Assembly (NCBI GenBank): GCA_963931435.1
Contig: OZ007012.1
Location: forward strand, 2,232,001-2,296,000
From: Coprousia sp963931435
GTDB taxonomy: Bacteria > Actinomycetota > Coriobacteriia > Coriobacteriales > Coriobacteriaceae
Reading direction: 5' to 3'
DNA length: 64,000 bases
Part shown: positions 37,711-50,772 of the stretch, in pieces
How positions within the stretch are numbered: position 1 is the stretch's first letter
Layout: every line of letters begins with the position of its first letter
Notes under the pieces: generated by a model
What the model was told of the DNA's origin: nothing
Database searches by the model: none
The model's input: only the letters and a program-made list of their open reading frames with translations
Made by a program: the position numbers and the translations under genes

Positions 37711-37786
37711 GGGGTACTCGCTCTTCTTCTTGGCGTTACTCAGGTGACAGCAACGCCCAAGTATACGACAGCCCGCCATCGTACTG

Positions 37787-37930
37787 GAGGGCGCATGCGC
37801 GAGAACACCCCAATTTACGCCGCCGTGTGTTTTTGTGTGCGCCTATGCCACAAATGAGGCCTCAAAACGGGGCAGAAGTGGCGCAGGCGTACACAAAGCC
37901 GTGATGGGGAGTTCTCGCGCATGCACCCTC
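37787..37930. repeat. Large nested palindrome between the exporter gene and the giant-gene operon
   Basis: The outer arms (37787-37812 and 37905-37930) share GCATGCGCGAGAAC and pair with two mismatches in 26. An inner pair (about 37836-37852 with 37877-37893, 14 of 17) is nested inside. No T-run. Confidence 0.8.
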
Positions 37931-37978
37931 TAGAACCTCCCGTCAAGAACAGGACATGGCACGCTGAGGCCCTAACCG

Positions 37979-38018
37979 AAAAAAGCCGGCTGCGGGAACA
38001 CCGTCCCCGCATCCGGCT
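37979..38018 (-). terminator. Terminator of the giant-gene operon
   Basis: On the minus strand a stem GCCGGATGCGGG/CCCGCAGCCGGC followed by six T; about 17 bases after the stop of the winged-helix gene. Confidence 0.8.
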
Positions 38019-38034
38019 CGCACAACGCGGCGCG

Positions 38035-38361
38035 TTATCCCTGCCGCTCCTTGGACTGCTCCAGGTACTCCAGTCCCTCCTGCGTCGCCCGATACCTATT
38101 TGCTAGCTGACCGCCATGGTCATCAAACTGAGGATCGGAGACGATGTAGCCCTTGTGCCGCAGCCTTCTGAGCGCACGCTCCAAAGACACTTCGCTGCAC
38201 TTGAGGCGGCCGCACAGCTCGCTTTTGCGGATGGTCACGCCATCGCGCAAAACGGTCTCGCGCGCGATAAGCTCGAGAACGCGTTCGTGCACGAACGCAT
38301 GGCGTCCGTTAATGCGCGCGCTGATACCTTGGAGCGACGTTCCCGTGCCGGCGGAAGGCAT
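38035..38361 (-). CDS. Small winged-helix protein
   Basis: A 108-residue protein with a probable winged-helix fold: FVHERVLELIARETVLRDGVTIRKSELCGRLKCSEVSLERALRRLRHKGYIVSDPQFDDHGGQLANRYRATQEGLEYLEQ. This looks like a MarR/PadR-type or DprA-like wHTH reading module. It begins a few bases after the stop of the giant surface-protein gene and shares its terminator, so the two are likely one operon; it might regulate the adhesin, but that is a guess. Confidence 0.7.
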   Translation of the reverse strand: MPSAGTGTSLQGISARINGRHAFVHERVLELIARETVLRDGVTIRKSELCGRLKCSEVSLERALRRLRHKGYIVSDPQFDDHGGQLANRYRATQEGLEYLEQSKERQG

Positions 38362-38364
38362 CTC

Positions 38365-41300
38365 TTACTCACCCCGCTTCCTGGGGAGAGCGCGGATGCC
38401 GATGCTCAGGGCAGCCATACCCGCGGCCACAGATGCGGCGACCGCAAAAAGGGCGCCATCTCCGGTGGCGGCGAGGCCGTCACCCGGTGCCACGGGGGCA
38501 ACATAGGTGTTGGCAAACACCGGGAACCCTTCCACGCCATCGTAGTCAACGGTAGCGTTCACCGTTCCATCGAGGTTGTCGACAACGGTGACCGTTGCCG
38601 TGAAGACGGTCTCGTCATAGGTAACGTTCTCGCTCTGGATTCCGGGCGTTGCGGCGTCATCATCCTGCGGCATCACCTCGGCGATCGTATAGGTGTGGGT
38701 CGCATCGCCCGTTGCGCCAAAGGTTACGGGGTCGGCGAAGACCACGGAGCCGTCGGCGCGGTTGGTCGTCGTCTGCAAGACGTTGCCGCTCTCGTCGCGC
38801 AGCTCGAAGGTGAACTCACCCTCCTCAAGGTCACGACCCTCAAGCGTCTTGATGGCCCCGAATACGATGGAACCGGGTTGAACGATGCGGTAGGTGTTGC
38901 AGAACACGATATCGGTCACCGCTCCGCCGTTCGCATCCGTAACCTGCCACGCCACGGAAAGCGTGCCGTCGCCGTCATCTGTCACCGTCGCGATGGCTGT
39001 GTAGACAGAGCCATCATAGGAGACGCCGCCCAGACCGTTGTTCTCCTCGGTGATGCGATACTCATAGGTCCCCGCCTGCGTGAAGGTGATCGCCGGGAAG
39101 CTGACCGTACCATCGGCGGCGTTGGTTGCAGTGAGCACGCTGAAACCGGGATCGACCTCATCCGGAGCGCTGACAGCGACCATGTCGAACGTGAACTCGC
39201 CCTCGGCAAGTGCCCGGCCGTCAAGCTCCTTGGTGATCGTCACCGCACCGGTTGCTTGGGGATCGGTTACCGAGGAATCAACCGGGCTGACATCGTAGGT
39301 ATTGGTGATGGTGAACTGCTGGCCCGGCGTCAGCTCGTGAGCCAAGTTGCCATCCGTGCAGGACACATCCACCGTGCCGTCGCCGTTATCCGTCACCGTC
39401 ACGAAGAACGCCTGAGCCGCCCCGTTGGTGATGCCCGGCTGGCTGCCCGTCTCGCTCACCAGGTACTGGAAGCGCTTGGTGCGCTGGGCGATGTACGATT
39501 CGACACCGTCACCCGCACTCGCGGATGCATCCCCGGCAGCGCCCGACGGCGTGCCCCACACGCTCTCGATGGAGAACTCGATGCTGCCAAAGTTCACGTT
39601 GCCCGCGGCATCATTGGTCGCGGTGGTGTTCTGGGGCAGCGGCACGTTGCCCGGTTCGCCTTCCACAACGGAGCCCTGGATGCTGAACTCGTAGGCGCCC
39701 GCGATAGATGCAAGCGTGGGCACGTTCTGGCCCGTGGAGTTGACCACCAGGCGCTTGGTGCCGCCCACGTTGAGCGAAACCGAGCCGCCCGCGACGCTGC
39801 CGTACGTGTTCTGGAACGCCAGGTGATCGGCGTCCTGCGGATAAGTCACCACGGGCGTCAGCGTGCCGTCCCCGTTATCGGTGACGGTCACCGTAATCTG
39901 GAAGCTGCCTGCGTTCACTGTCACGCCCGGAACCGACCCGCCGTTGGGGTCGAGCGGCGCGCCGGTGTCGGGATCGGTGTCCTCACGCACCGTGTACTGA
40001 TAGGCATAGGTATCCTTGCCGTCAATCTTGCCCGCGTACGAGGCCGTGTTGCCGGCAATATCCTGCATAAGCTGGTCGGTGCTGTAGCTGATGGCGCTGA
40101 AGGTGATGTTCCCGGCAGCGTCGTTCGTACCGCTTGCCACCTTGGTGCCGTCGGCAGCGTACACGGAGAAGCCGAAGTCGTTACCCGCAAGCTGGCCGTT
40201 CACCAGCGTCTTGGTGGCCTTGATGGCACCCGTCCCCAGTGAACCCCGTGCGTCGTAATCGTTGTTGAACGTCACCTGCGCGGGGCCGGTTGCATCCTCA
40301 CCGGTGCTGGTGTAGGTGTAGGTCGCATCGCTATGCGGATGATTGGCGTCGGCGGTTTGCACCGTCACCTGGGTAGTAGCGGTCAGCGTGCCCTGGCTGT
40401 TGTCTTCCACGGTGATTGCGACGTGGTAGACCGTGGCGTCATTGCTGTGACCACTGCCCTCCAAGGCGTCCGTCTCGGCAACGGTAAATCCGTAGGTGTC
40501 ACCGTCGTGCTCTTGCGTAAAGGCGGCGTTGTCCAGCACGGAGATGGTTGTGGTTGCCACGCCGTTACCACTTGCATCGATGGTAAGATCGGCCGCATGC
40601 GTTGAGAACTGCTTGCCTTGGCCCTGAGTCCACGTTTGAGCGTCAAGGCCGAGCAGGGCAGCGGATTCCGCATCGTCCGGCGTGACCGTGAAGGTGAACG
40701 CGCCTTCCGCGATATCCTGGTTGGACATGTTCTTCACGATGGCAAGGCCGCCGGCATCGTTGTAATCGAGCTGCGCTCCGTAGGTGTTGACCAGCGGGTT
40801 ACCCGTTACGCTGGTTACCGCTGCAGTGTAGCCGCCATGCTGGTTGTCCGTCACCAGAACGGTGACCTCGGCAGCAGCAGGCTCCTTCATGCCCGGGTTA
40901 CCGGTATCGGCCTCTGTCACCGTATAGACATAGGTACCCGGTTTGCTGAACTCGATGGCGCCGAAGGTGAAGTCGGCATAGTTCCAGCCATCGGCCGTCG
41001 TCAGCGGCTGACCGTCATCGCCCGCGGCGATATCGGTGTAGCCGAGCGTCACCTGCGTCTCGTCGGGCAGCGGGATGGGGTCGATGGCCGTTTGGCCATC
41101 CGGCGCCGTGGCACTCGTGCCCGCGATGGTAAAGGTGAATGTATCGTCTTCATCCCATGCGCGGCCAGAGAGCACCTTGGTGAGATCGATGCTGCCTTCC
41201 GGCAGATCGACCGTTCCGCTTGCGCCATAGGTATTGGTGATGGTCACCACGCCGTTGGCCACCGCAGAATCGGCGTTATCCTGAACCGTTGCCTCCAACT

Positions 41301-44300
41301 TGCCATTGCCGTTGTCGGTCACCGCAACGGTGACCTCCTTGGGCGCGGTGTCATAGGTGAGGCCATCATGGCTCGTACCTTGCTCGGTCACCGTGAAGGT
41401 GTAGGTGCCCGGGACCTTAAAGATGATCTCACCAAATTCCGCCCGGTGATCGAGGGTATCGGCGGTCACCGTTGCAACCGTCCCATCCGCGGCGGGCATG
41501 ATCACGTTGCCGTCATCGACCGCGTCGACCGTAGCGTCCGAAGCAGCAAGCTGGAAGCTGAACGAATCCGCCTCGTTGGTATCTGTTGTTGCCGGGTCAT
41601 CCTCAATCCAAGAGCGGCCATCGATGACCTTCTCAACCGCAAGCACAGCGGTTCCCGTTGCCTCGAAGCGATTCACGATGGTTGGGTTATTACCCTCGAT
41701 ACCAGACTCTCCATCAGGATCGGAGCCGTCGGCAACGAGGCTGCCCGTGCCGTTGTCGCGCACCTTGACCGTGATCTGCTGGCCATTGGAGTCGTCCGCA
41801 CCGTATTTCCAGCTGGTGTTCTCCGGGGCCGTGTTGGTCTCCGCCACCGTGAAGGTGTAGTCGCCGGGCTCGGTGAAGGTCAGCGGGCTGAACATCACCT
41901 TCTGCGTGGCCTTCTTGTTCGCCGTAGCGCTGAAGGGGTCGGTGGCGGTGGCCGTCGTCTTGTTGCCCTCGCCGAGGCCCTCGACGTTGGCGGCGTTGTC
42001 CGAAGTGAGCGTCAGCTCGAAGGTGAAGTCCTCGTCGGTGGCGTTGCCCTCGACCTGCTTGGTGACGGAGAGGTCGTCCACCACCGCGGCACCGGCCGTG
42101 TAACGGTTGGTGAAGGTCGCGGCGGTGTCGGTGTCGGCGGCGATGGCGTCGTCGTCGGTGTACTTGACGCTCCTCACCTCCAGCGCACCGTCGTTGTTGT
42201 CCTCGACCGTCACGGTCACGGTGTTCGGATCGTCGTTGTCATACGACCAGCCGTTGCCGTAATCGTCGGTCGTCTCGGTGATGGCGAAGGTGTAGACGCC
42301 GGCCTTCGAGAAGGTCAGCTCGCCGAAGCTCGTGGTCTCGGCATCCTGCTCGGCGCCGCCGGCAAGTGTCAGGTCTGCACCTGCAACCGTGGCGATGTTG
42401 CCCGTCAGGCCGCTCACGCCATCCTCCGGGCCCTTGTTGCTCTCGGCAAAGTCTAGCGCGAACTCGAAGTCCTCGGGAGCGTCCGCACCGGTGACGACCT
42501 TCTCGACGTTCAGCGTTGCCGTTGTTTCGGCTGCCTTATAGGTGTTGGTGAAGGCGGCAGTGTTGTCGGCGACCGTCGCGGCATCGCCGGACACCTCACC
42601 ACCCTTGTCGTCGGTGAGCCTCGTCATGGTGGATTTCACAACGAGCTGGCCATCGTGATTGGGATCGGTCACCGTGACAGAAACCTGATACTTGGCCTTG
42701 GAAATGGTCACGCCGTTCGCATCATACCCGAGCTCCGTAATGGTGTAGATATACGGACTCGTGGTTACTGACGTATAGGTAATGTCGCCAAAGCTGCCCG
42801 TGGCGGTATCTCCACTTGCGGGTTTACCCAGCGTGATCTCCACATTGCCCTGAGCGTTCCCGGGCATCGGCGCGGTGGCGTCGCCATCGAGCTGGAACGT
42901 GTACGTTTCACCGTCCGCCCAATCGCGCCCAGCGAGCGTCTTGGAGACCTTGAGGTCATTCGCACCAACGAGCGTACCGGTAGGCTGATAGTTGTTGTAG
43001 AACCTTGCGGTGTTGTCAGCAGAAACGGAAGGCGTCTCTGGCGCAGAGCCGTCGGAATTCATCACGCGGGTCATCGTGGAAGAAACATCAAACGTACCGT
43101 TGAAGTTGTTCTCCTCAACCGTAACCGTTACCTCGTAGACAGCCTGCGAGTAGATGAGGCCGTTGACCTTCTCGCCCGCGTCAACGCCCGTGGGGCGCTG
43201 CTCGGTGATGCGATAGACGTAGGTACCAGCCTTGGTGAAGGTGATGCTGTCGAAGCTACCGGACTGGGCGTCCTTGGTGAGTTCGACCGTTGCATCGGCA
43301 GGCTTCGGCATGTCCGCGACATCAATGCCAGCGGTATTGCTTATCGCCTCGATTTGCATGGTGAACGTGTCGCCATCGCCCCAAGGACGGGTGGTCGGCA
43401 GGTTCTTCGCCACCTTGAGATAGGTGGATCCGGTCAGCGTGCCCGTGGCGGCGTAGCTGTTGGTGAACTGCAGGTTGCTGCTGGAATCATCGGCGAGGCT
43501 CGCCTCAAGCTGGCCCTGGCCGTTGTCCGTCACCTGGACGGTGAACTCCTTGGGATTGTCTGTATCGTAGGTGATGCCCTGCGTATTCTGCGGCACGTCT
43601 TCGGTCACGGTAAACGTGTAGAGGCCGGGCGCGTGGAAGGTGATGGCACCGTACTGCGCGGAGTAACCCGTGCCGTCGCCGCCCGTCTGAACCGGATTGC
43701 TCTGGTTGGTCACCGACAGATCCGTGGCGTTGTCCGGCAGCTCATACAGGCCGGCGGCATTGCTCGGAGCGCCGGCGGGCAGATCCGTCGCCTCCTTGAA
43801 GGCCAGATCGAACGTGAAGGCATCGGTAGCCAGCCAGTCACGGCCCGTGAGGACCTTGGCAACGCTCACCCTGTCATAAGCGCCGCTTGCCGCCGTATAG
43901 GTATTGGTGAACGCAGCGATGTCGTCATTGTTGGCATCGGTCTGGCTCGGAGCGTCGTCATTGTTATACGTCACGCTCGTGGCAACGAGTTTGCCTTCGG
44001 TCTTGTTGTCATCCACCACAACCGTGACCGTCGCCGTATGGCGATCGTACGTCATGCTGTTCTGCGGGTCAGCAGAAATCGCCTCGCCGTTATGCGCGGT
44101 CTCGGTGATCTCGAAGGTATAGGTACCGGGCTCGTTGAACGTGATGTCGCCGAACTTGGCGGTGTTCACGGAACCGTCGGCGGGCTTGTCCACCGTAGCG
44201 GTTGTATCCGCCGGCATCGTCACAGCATCCTCGGCACCGTCGTCCGTGCGGGCGATGGTGAAGCCGAAGGTCTCGCCTTCAGCCCAGTTTCGGCCACTGA

Positions 44301-47300
44301 ACGAGCCATTCGCCCATGCCGCGCCCGGCAGGGTCTTCTGAACCTTGAGGGCGGTGTTGCCGGTCAGGGTCAGCGGGTCGGGGTTGTAGACGTTGGTGAA
44401 CGTCAGAGGCTCGCTGGTATCCGCCAGTTTGGCGGTCATCGTGCCATCGAGCTTGTTCTCGCTAACCTCAACCACAACCGTGCGGTCGTAGTCGGTCGGA
44501 CAATCGACACCGTTCACCGTGCTCTCATTCTCGGTCACGATGAACTGGTAGGTGCCGGCCTTGGTGAACGTGATGTTGCCGAAGCTCGCCGTGCGCGTAG
44601 TGTTGGGCGTACCCGCAGGTGACGTGTTGGTGATCGTGGCAGTCGTTCCGCTCATCGTGATCTGACCGGCATCGAGCGCCGCCTTGGTATCTGCATGGTT
44701 CACGTCAGCCGCAAGCGTGAAGCTGAACGTGTCGCCTTGCTGCCAACCGCGGCCGTCGATGCCCTTGCTCACCACAAGGTCGGTGGCACCCACAAGTGTT
44801 GCCGTACCCGGCGTATAGGTGTTGGTGAACGCAGCCGTGTTGTCAGCCACAACGGCATCATCGCCGGACGCCACGACACCTTGGTCGTTGACGGTACGCG
44901 TCATGGTTGCCGTGACACGCATCGTTCCGTCGTGCTGATCTTCTGCCGTGACGGTCACGGTGTACTTGGCGCCGGAGTAGGTCAGGCCGCCGGTAGTACC
45001 ACTCTTCTCGGCAATCTCATAGGTGTATGTGCCGGGCACGGTGTAGGCGATATCGCCGAACGCACCGGCTACGGTCGCCTCGTCACCGTTTTTGGAAAGC
45101 TTCAGCTCTCTGGAAGCCGGCATCGGAATGTCCTTGACGGCCATGTTGTTCGGGCCGGTCTTGGCTGTGATCGTGAAGTCGAAGGACTCGCCATCGTTCC
45201 ACGGACGGTTGGCCACCGTCTTGCTCACCTTGAGGTAGGTGTCGCCGTTAAGCTCGCCATTCGTGGTGTAGGTGTTCACGAAGTTGAGCTGCATCAGACT
45301 GTAAGTCTCGCCATCCTTGGTGATGGTGGTCTCCGGCTTGAGAACGACCTGACCGTTCTCATTCACCTGAACAACCTTGACCGTGATCACGTACTCCGAT
45401 GTATCGTAAGTGACACTCGCTGCACCAGTATTATGCTCAGAGATCTTGTAGGTGTACGTGCCAACATGCTTATAGGTCACATCGCCTGTGTTGAACGTCG
45501 CCGTATTCTTGCCAACGGTCGGGTCTATCGTGAAGCTGTACGTCACCTTATTACCGTCAACCACCGGCTGGCTCATCGTTGCACCGGAGGTACCAGTTGG
45601 CGTAGGGATGTCGCTACCGGCAATCGGCGCATTACCGTTCGTGTGGTCGACAGCAGTCACCTCGACATCGAACTGAAGCGTATCGGAATCGATGAAGTTG
45701 CGCCCATTCAGCGTCTTGTTGATCTGACGGTTCTGCTTCACCTCGGCGCTGTAGACATTTTCGAAGTCGAGCTTATCCTTATCAACCTCTGTCCACTGAT
45801 CGTCCGCACCGCGGACCTCGACCTTGGAAATCGAAGCACTCAGCGTTCCGGTGGCCTTGTCCTCGGTCACGGTGAAGGTCACGCGGTACTGCGTGCCGTC
45901 GTAGCTGATGCCGGGCACCACATCGGGCGCTCCCTTCCACGTGAGGGTATCGTCCTCGACCACGTAGTACTGGTATTCGCCCGCCTGGGTGAACGGAATC
46001 TCCAGATTGCTGAAGTCGAACGTGGAGGACAGGTCTTTCGTGCCGGTGTTCGTCACCTTGGCGACCGTATGATCGGTACCGCCGTAGTTCTGCGTGACGA
46101 AGGTCACACCATCAATCGGCGTATCGGGATCCGGCATCGGGGCGTTGCCCGCCGGCGCGAATGAGAAGGCGAACTGATCGTCCGTCATCTTGAACGTGCC
46201 GATCTGGTCGTCCACGGTCTTGGTGCCGCTCACCGCAACCTTGCCCGTAGTGGGCGTCGGCTTGTAGGTATTGATGAAGACGTTATCGGTCTCAGTTGTC
46301 GTACCGTATTCAACGTTCGCGACAAGCTGCCCCGTGTTGTTACCCTCATCGTCGAGGTCGGTCACCGTGATGGTCACCGTACCCGTGGTCGCATCGTAGG
46401 TCACACCGTTATACGTGTAGTTGCTGGCTTCCGTGGCATCAGCGGGACGGTTCTCCGTAATCTCGAAGGTGTATTTGCCCGCCTCGGTAAACGTCAGCTC
46501 ACCAAAAGAACCGCCCTTAGCGACGCCGTTCTTGAGCTCACCGATCGAGACGGTTGCGCCCTTCTCGGCGTCAATACCGGTAATCTTGCCATCCTTGACA
46601 GCCTGCACGGTATCGCCGGTCGGCTTCAGCGTGAAGGTGAACTCCTCATCCGGCAACGAGTCGCGACCGGTGAGTGTCTTGCTCGCCGTCACGGTTTCCG
46701 TGGCATCCGCCGGATCGTATGCATTCGTCCACGAGATGGCATCCTTGGTCTCATCGCCAACCTGAATGGTCGGCTTGCCGCCTTGGACAGTCAGCTCACC
46801 CTTGTGGTTGTCTTCCACCACGTAGGTCACGGTGTACACCGTCTTGTCATGACCAACGCCGGCGGGGAGCCCCTGGTCGGACTCGGTCAGCGTATAGATA
46901 TAGGTGCCGGGCGCGGTGAACGCAATCGTTCCGAGGTCGAAGGCGAAACTCGTTTCGCCAGCCGTAGGCTGAATGGTGATGGAGCCATTCGCCGCGCCGT
47001 CCGGCAGCGGCACGGGATCAACGGTCGCGTCGCCCTTGTACGTGCCCTCAACCGTAAACGTGAACGCATCGCCGGCCTGGAAGTCGCGACCCGTGATGGC
47101 CTTCACGGCACTCAGCGTTGCCGAACCCGTCGCCCGGTACTCATTGGTGAACACGACATCGGGGTTGCCTGCATCGGGCGTGACGGTCATGGTGCCGTCG
47201 CCGTCATCAGTCACGTGGAACGTCAGCGTGTGTGTGGCGTTGGTATAGGTGATACCGTCGAGCTGCCAGCCAGCCATGGCCTTCTGCTCTGCGGTGGCAT

Positions 47301-50300
47301 CCTTGTATTGGGTAGCACCGTCATTGACGCCGGGGTTCGTGGCGGTATCCGGAATAATCTCAGAAACCGTAAACACGTAGTCGCCGGGCTTGGTGAAGGT
47401 GATGCCGGTCTTGTCATCGCCAAAATAGGCGGTGCCGGTCGTTCCCTGCGTCACGTCGCCCTTGGATACGGTAGTGGAACCGCTGGTAATCGTCACGGCG
47501 CCGTCGTTCACAGCCTGCGTGGTCGCCTCATCGCCGGCGGCCAGCGTGAAGTTAAACTCCGGTGCATAATCCCAGCTCAAGCCCGAAAGCGTCTTGCTCA
47601 CCGGCAGGTTCTCCTGACCAGGCAGCGTCACCGGCTCAACCGTATAGGTATTCGTAAAGGTGTAAGTATCCGTCTTCTTGCATACGGTAGTACCCGACAC
47701 GGCATCGTTGGCCTGGTCGCTCTTGAAGCCGGCGGCTGCGGTCTCCACGATCTTGTACGACGTCCCGGCAGGTACGCCGTTGATGACGACATGCTCGCCG
47801 TCCTTCAATGTGAACGTACCACCGTCGACAATCGTACCAGTGCGCACGGGGTCATCAGAGCCGTCTGTATACACCTCATAGGAGAAGGTACCCGCAACAT
47901 CTTCGGTGTTGGCCTCGTCACCAAGGAGCAGCGTAAACGTGAACTTCTTGCTGGCGTCCTTGGTCCCATCGCCCCAATCAACGTCCTTGTGCACCTCGAT
48001 GATGCCGGGGACGGCATGGGTCACACGGCCATTGTTGCCGAGCGCCACGGTCACAGCGCCCTCACCGCTCCAGCTCGGGCTGATGGCGTTGCTTGCAGTA
48101 TCGGTGATGTTCTGGCTCTTTTGCGTTGTAAACGTGGACGGGCGCTCGGCATGCGGCGTGCCGGCCTTGATCAGAACGCGCCCGGTATCGGGGTCAGTCG
48201 TCGTGTTTTCAGCGGTGAGCGCGCTGCCCTGGATCGCAACGAACTCGTACTGCCAATCATTCTTACCATCGACGATGTAGCGGTTCACCCAGTAGTAGGT
48301 CGCATCTGGGTCAATCTCCCCGACCAGGTGCGAAGTGCCGTCCTTATAGTCCTGCAGGTTGTTGTTCGTAAGAACCGGCGTATCCTCGGCGAAGTAATAG
48401 AAGCTGTTCTCGGTGGACGGTTCAAACACGGCAGTGGTCTTGCCGTTGGCCTGATCAGCATAATCATTGGAGTAGAACTGGACCTGGCAGTCCGTCTGGC
48501 CCTTGTTCTTCTCCATGTACGCACCGAGCGCCGCATCGGGATCGGCAAGCGTGTTGAGCGCCTCGTCTTTCACACCGACGGTGTAAAACACACGAATGGG
48601 GTATGCCGGATCGGAGTCGGTGGTAATCACACCCTCCTCGATGCTCGCCTGATAATGGCGCATCGGCAGCAGGGTGTCGGGAATGACCACCTTGACCGTA
48701 TCGCCAGTGGCAAGATCGTCGCTATGGGTGACTTTGATCTGAATACTGCTCAGCGCGCCGGCATTGGGATACACAGGATTTGGATTGGTGACAGTCTGTG
48801 TGAAGGTGTATGTGGTGACATTGCCCTCAGTCGAGGCGGTCTTCTGGTCATACTGAACGCCCGCGAATACGATGCTCTTGAAGTCCTTGACCTCGGTGTA
48901 GGCACCCGTTGTGTCCGTGAAGGTGATGGAACCCGAGCCGCCCTGTCCGGCCGCAAGCGGGGACTCCGCCTGGGACTCGATGCTCTGGCGGATCAGGTTG
49001 AAGATGTTGTTGAGCTCGTCGGTGTTGTTTGCGGCAAAGTAGAACTCGCCCTCATCCGAAGGCTCACCGAGGTTGATGGTCGGCGCATACGGGTTCGTCT
49101 TATCGACCGACGCATCGGGATACTTGCTCGACACGCCGTTAAGAGCCTGGTTGACTCCATAGGCGCTCGTATCGCTCGGATTCGCTCCCGCAAAGACGCC
49201 GATGTTGTAGATGACGGTGTTGTCGTCAGCCTTGATCTGGCTCGCCGCCTCGACAGCATTTCCATACACCACCATCGGGCTATCTGCCGGGTTGATCGAT
49301 GTATGCGTGGGATAGCTTCCAGTAAAGACAATGACGACCTTCTTGGCCGATGCGCGACCACCATCCAGGACTTCGTCGACCTTCTCGAGACCCAAATCCA
49401 ATGCAGACGTTGATCCCTGTTGACGCAACCCGTCAACAGCTTCGATAAGATCTGTCGTGCCCTGGCCCGTGCACTCCGTGAACTCTTTCACGATCTGGGT
49501 GGCGTTCTCCTCACCCATCGTCGTGTTGTTCATGTCGTTGCCGATGTTATCCGATGCGGCGCCACCATACTTCACGATGGACACCCGGTGGCGATTGGCC
49601 GGATCGGTAATGCCGTCATTGGCAGATGCGGTCTGATTGATGAAGTTGGTCGCAGCGTCTTTCAGCGCGTCCATCTTCTGCTGGCTCGTCGGGGTCCGCT
49701 CGAGGAATGCAACGCCCCCCTCCGTCGTGTCGCCTTCTGATTTCTTCGGGACAAAGACATCGCCCTCGTCGTTAACCCAGGCCGTGCCATTATGCGTCAC
49801 CGCTTCGTATACGCCGTTATCGGTCTCGACGTAATACGTCTCACCCGGCTGCGGGCTATACTCTGCGCTGTACGCAAAGCTGTTCATCGTATCGTTCATG
49901 CCGTTCGACGTGTCAAGCACGAGCACGATGTCGAGGGGTTCGATCTCGGTTTCACCCTCGATGGTCATCGTAGAAGAGAGCGCAGAGAGTGCTACGAGAG
50001 CAGAGTTAGGATCGTCGTTGGTGACGGTGATCTTTTGATTGTTCTCATGGTTGGTGAGAACGGCCTGCGAGCCGAACACGGTCTTATCGGTCCAAACACG
50101 ACCAACGTTCCTTGAAGAGAGGACATCTTTGCCGCCCGCCTCATCCGCCTCGGTAAGGTCGTTATACCAGTCATCTGCGGTGCTGGGATCTACCTCCCAC
50201 GTAGCGTTGTTTACCGCACGACCAGTCACAAGGTTAAAGGCCTGCGCAATCGCTCCACCGGGATCGCTGAAGAAATCCGGCACATTATCGTCTGCGTAGG

Positions 50301-50407
50301 TATACGTCGCAAACGCACCGACAATCACCATAAAGGTCGCGAAGGCAGAAATCAGCGCTTTTTTGAAGCGCCCCCCCCGATACCTTAGCTTTGCTCGTAA
50401 AGCCCAT
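38365..50407 (-). CDS. Giant VWA and pilin-type repeat surface protein, out of frame at a poly-G tract
   Basis: A cell-surface protein of about 4013 residues if its frame is restored. Order: signal peptide (KKALISAFATFMVIVGAFATYTYA), a domain ending in a VWA fold (PLDIVLVLDTSNGM, with a MIDAS-like site), one Cna-like domain, and about 20 repeats of roughly 110-170 residues. Each repeat has Lys in (S/V)KxLxGR, Glu in GTYTYTITE and Asn in FTNTY, the pattern of self-formed Lys-Asn isopeptide bonds in FctA-type pilin domains. The end is a sorting signal LAATGD, a hydrophobic stretch and RKRGE. The best start, ATG 50407 (after GAGAGAGGG), reads MGFTSKAKVSGG and then meets eight G (complement of 50371-50378), which shift it out of frame; with seven G it would continue into RFKKALIS. 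In the present frame only a TTG at 50469, lacking a good ribosome binding site, opens the reading frame. Less G+C-rich than its neighbours. Confidence 0.85.
50371..50378 (-). repeat. Eight-base poly-G tract in the signal-peptide region of the giant gene
   Basis: CCCCCCCC on the plus strand. With eight bases the ATG-initiated frame ends at 50285 after 40 codons; with seven it reads through to the 4000-residue surface protein. Confidence 0.9.
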
Positions 50408-50469
50408 AGCAGCCATCCCTCTCTCTGATGCGTGCAAGTTTCGATTTGCGCGCATTGCGCACACACCAA

Positions 50470-50772
50470 GCCCCCGAAAGAGCATGCAACAGCTGTATTC
50501 TATGGCCCCCTTATAATTTCGCCATAAATTTTATGAGTAGGCCCCTCCTGTTATTTTGTTGTTTGCCGAGCAATTTGGACGGTTTACCTTGTATTATCCG
50601 GTTACCGAAAAAGGAGAGTCGAATTGTAGCGAAATGCCTTGCATCTCATTATTGATGACTCCATCATTTGGTATTTCGCTCTCAACACATTTTGCATTCA
50701 ACGCTTCAACAGCCAGCCGCCTGCACAGGAATGCAGGCGGCTGGCTGGCTTCGGCATGCGCACGGGCGGGCG
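50470..50772. other. Leader and promoter region of the giant gene
   Basis: 303 bp, A+T-rich in the middle (50500-50700). TACAAT on the minus strand near 50623-50628 and GATAAT near 50597 could be -10 elements, but no -35 box is convincing. Holds the hairpin 50711-50746. Confidence 0.45.
50711..50746 (-). terminator. Strong hairpin after the Nudix gene
   Basis: 15-bp perfect arms (50711-50725 and 50732-50746, contain CCGCCTGCA) with a 6-base loop, 27 bases after the Nudix stop; no long T-run. Probable terminator. Confidence 0.6.

Noticed and set aside
38116..50115. Long plus-strand ORFs opposite the giant surface-protein gene (up to 876 codons)
   Set aside because: They have no recognisable domains, read as low-complexity Arg/His/Val-rich sequence, and arise from codon bias of the minus-strand gene.
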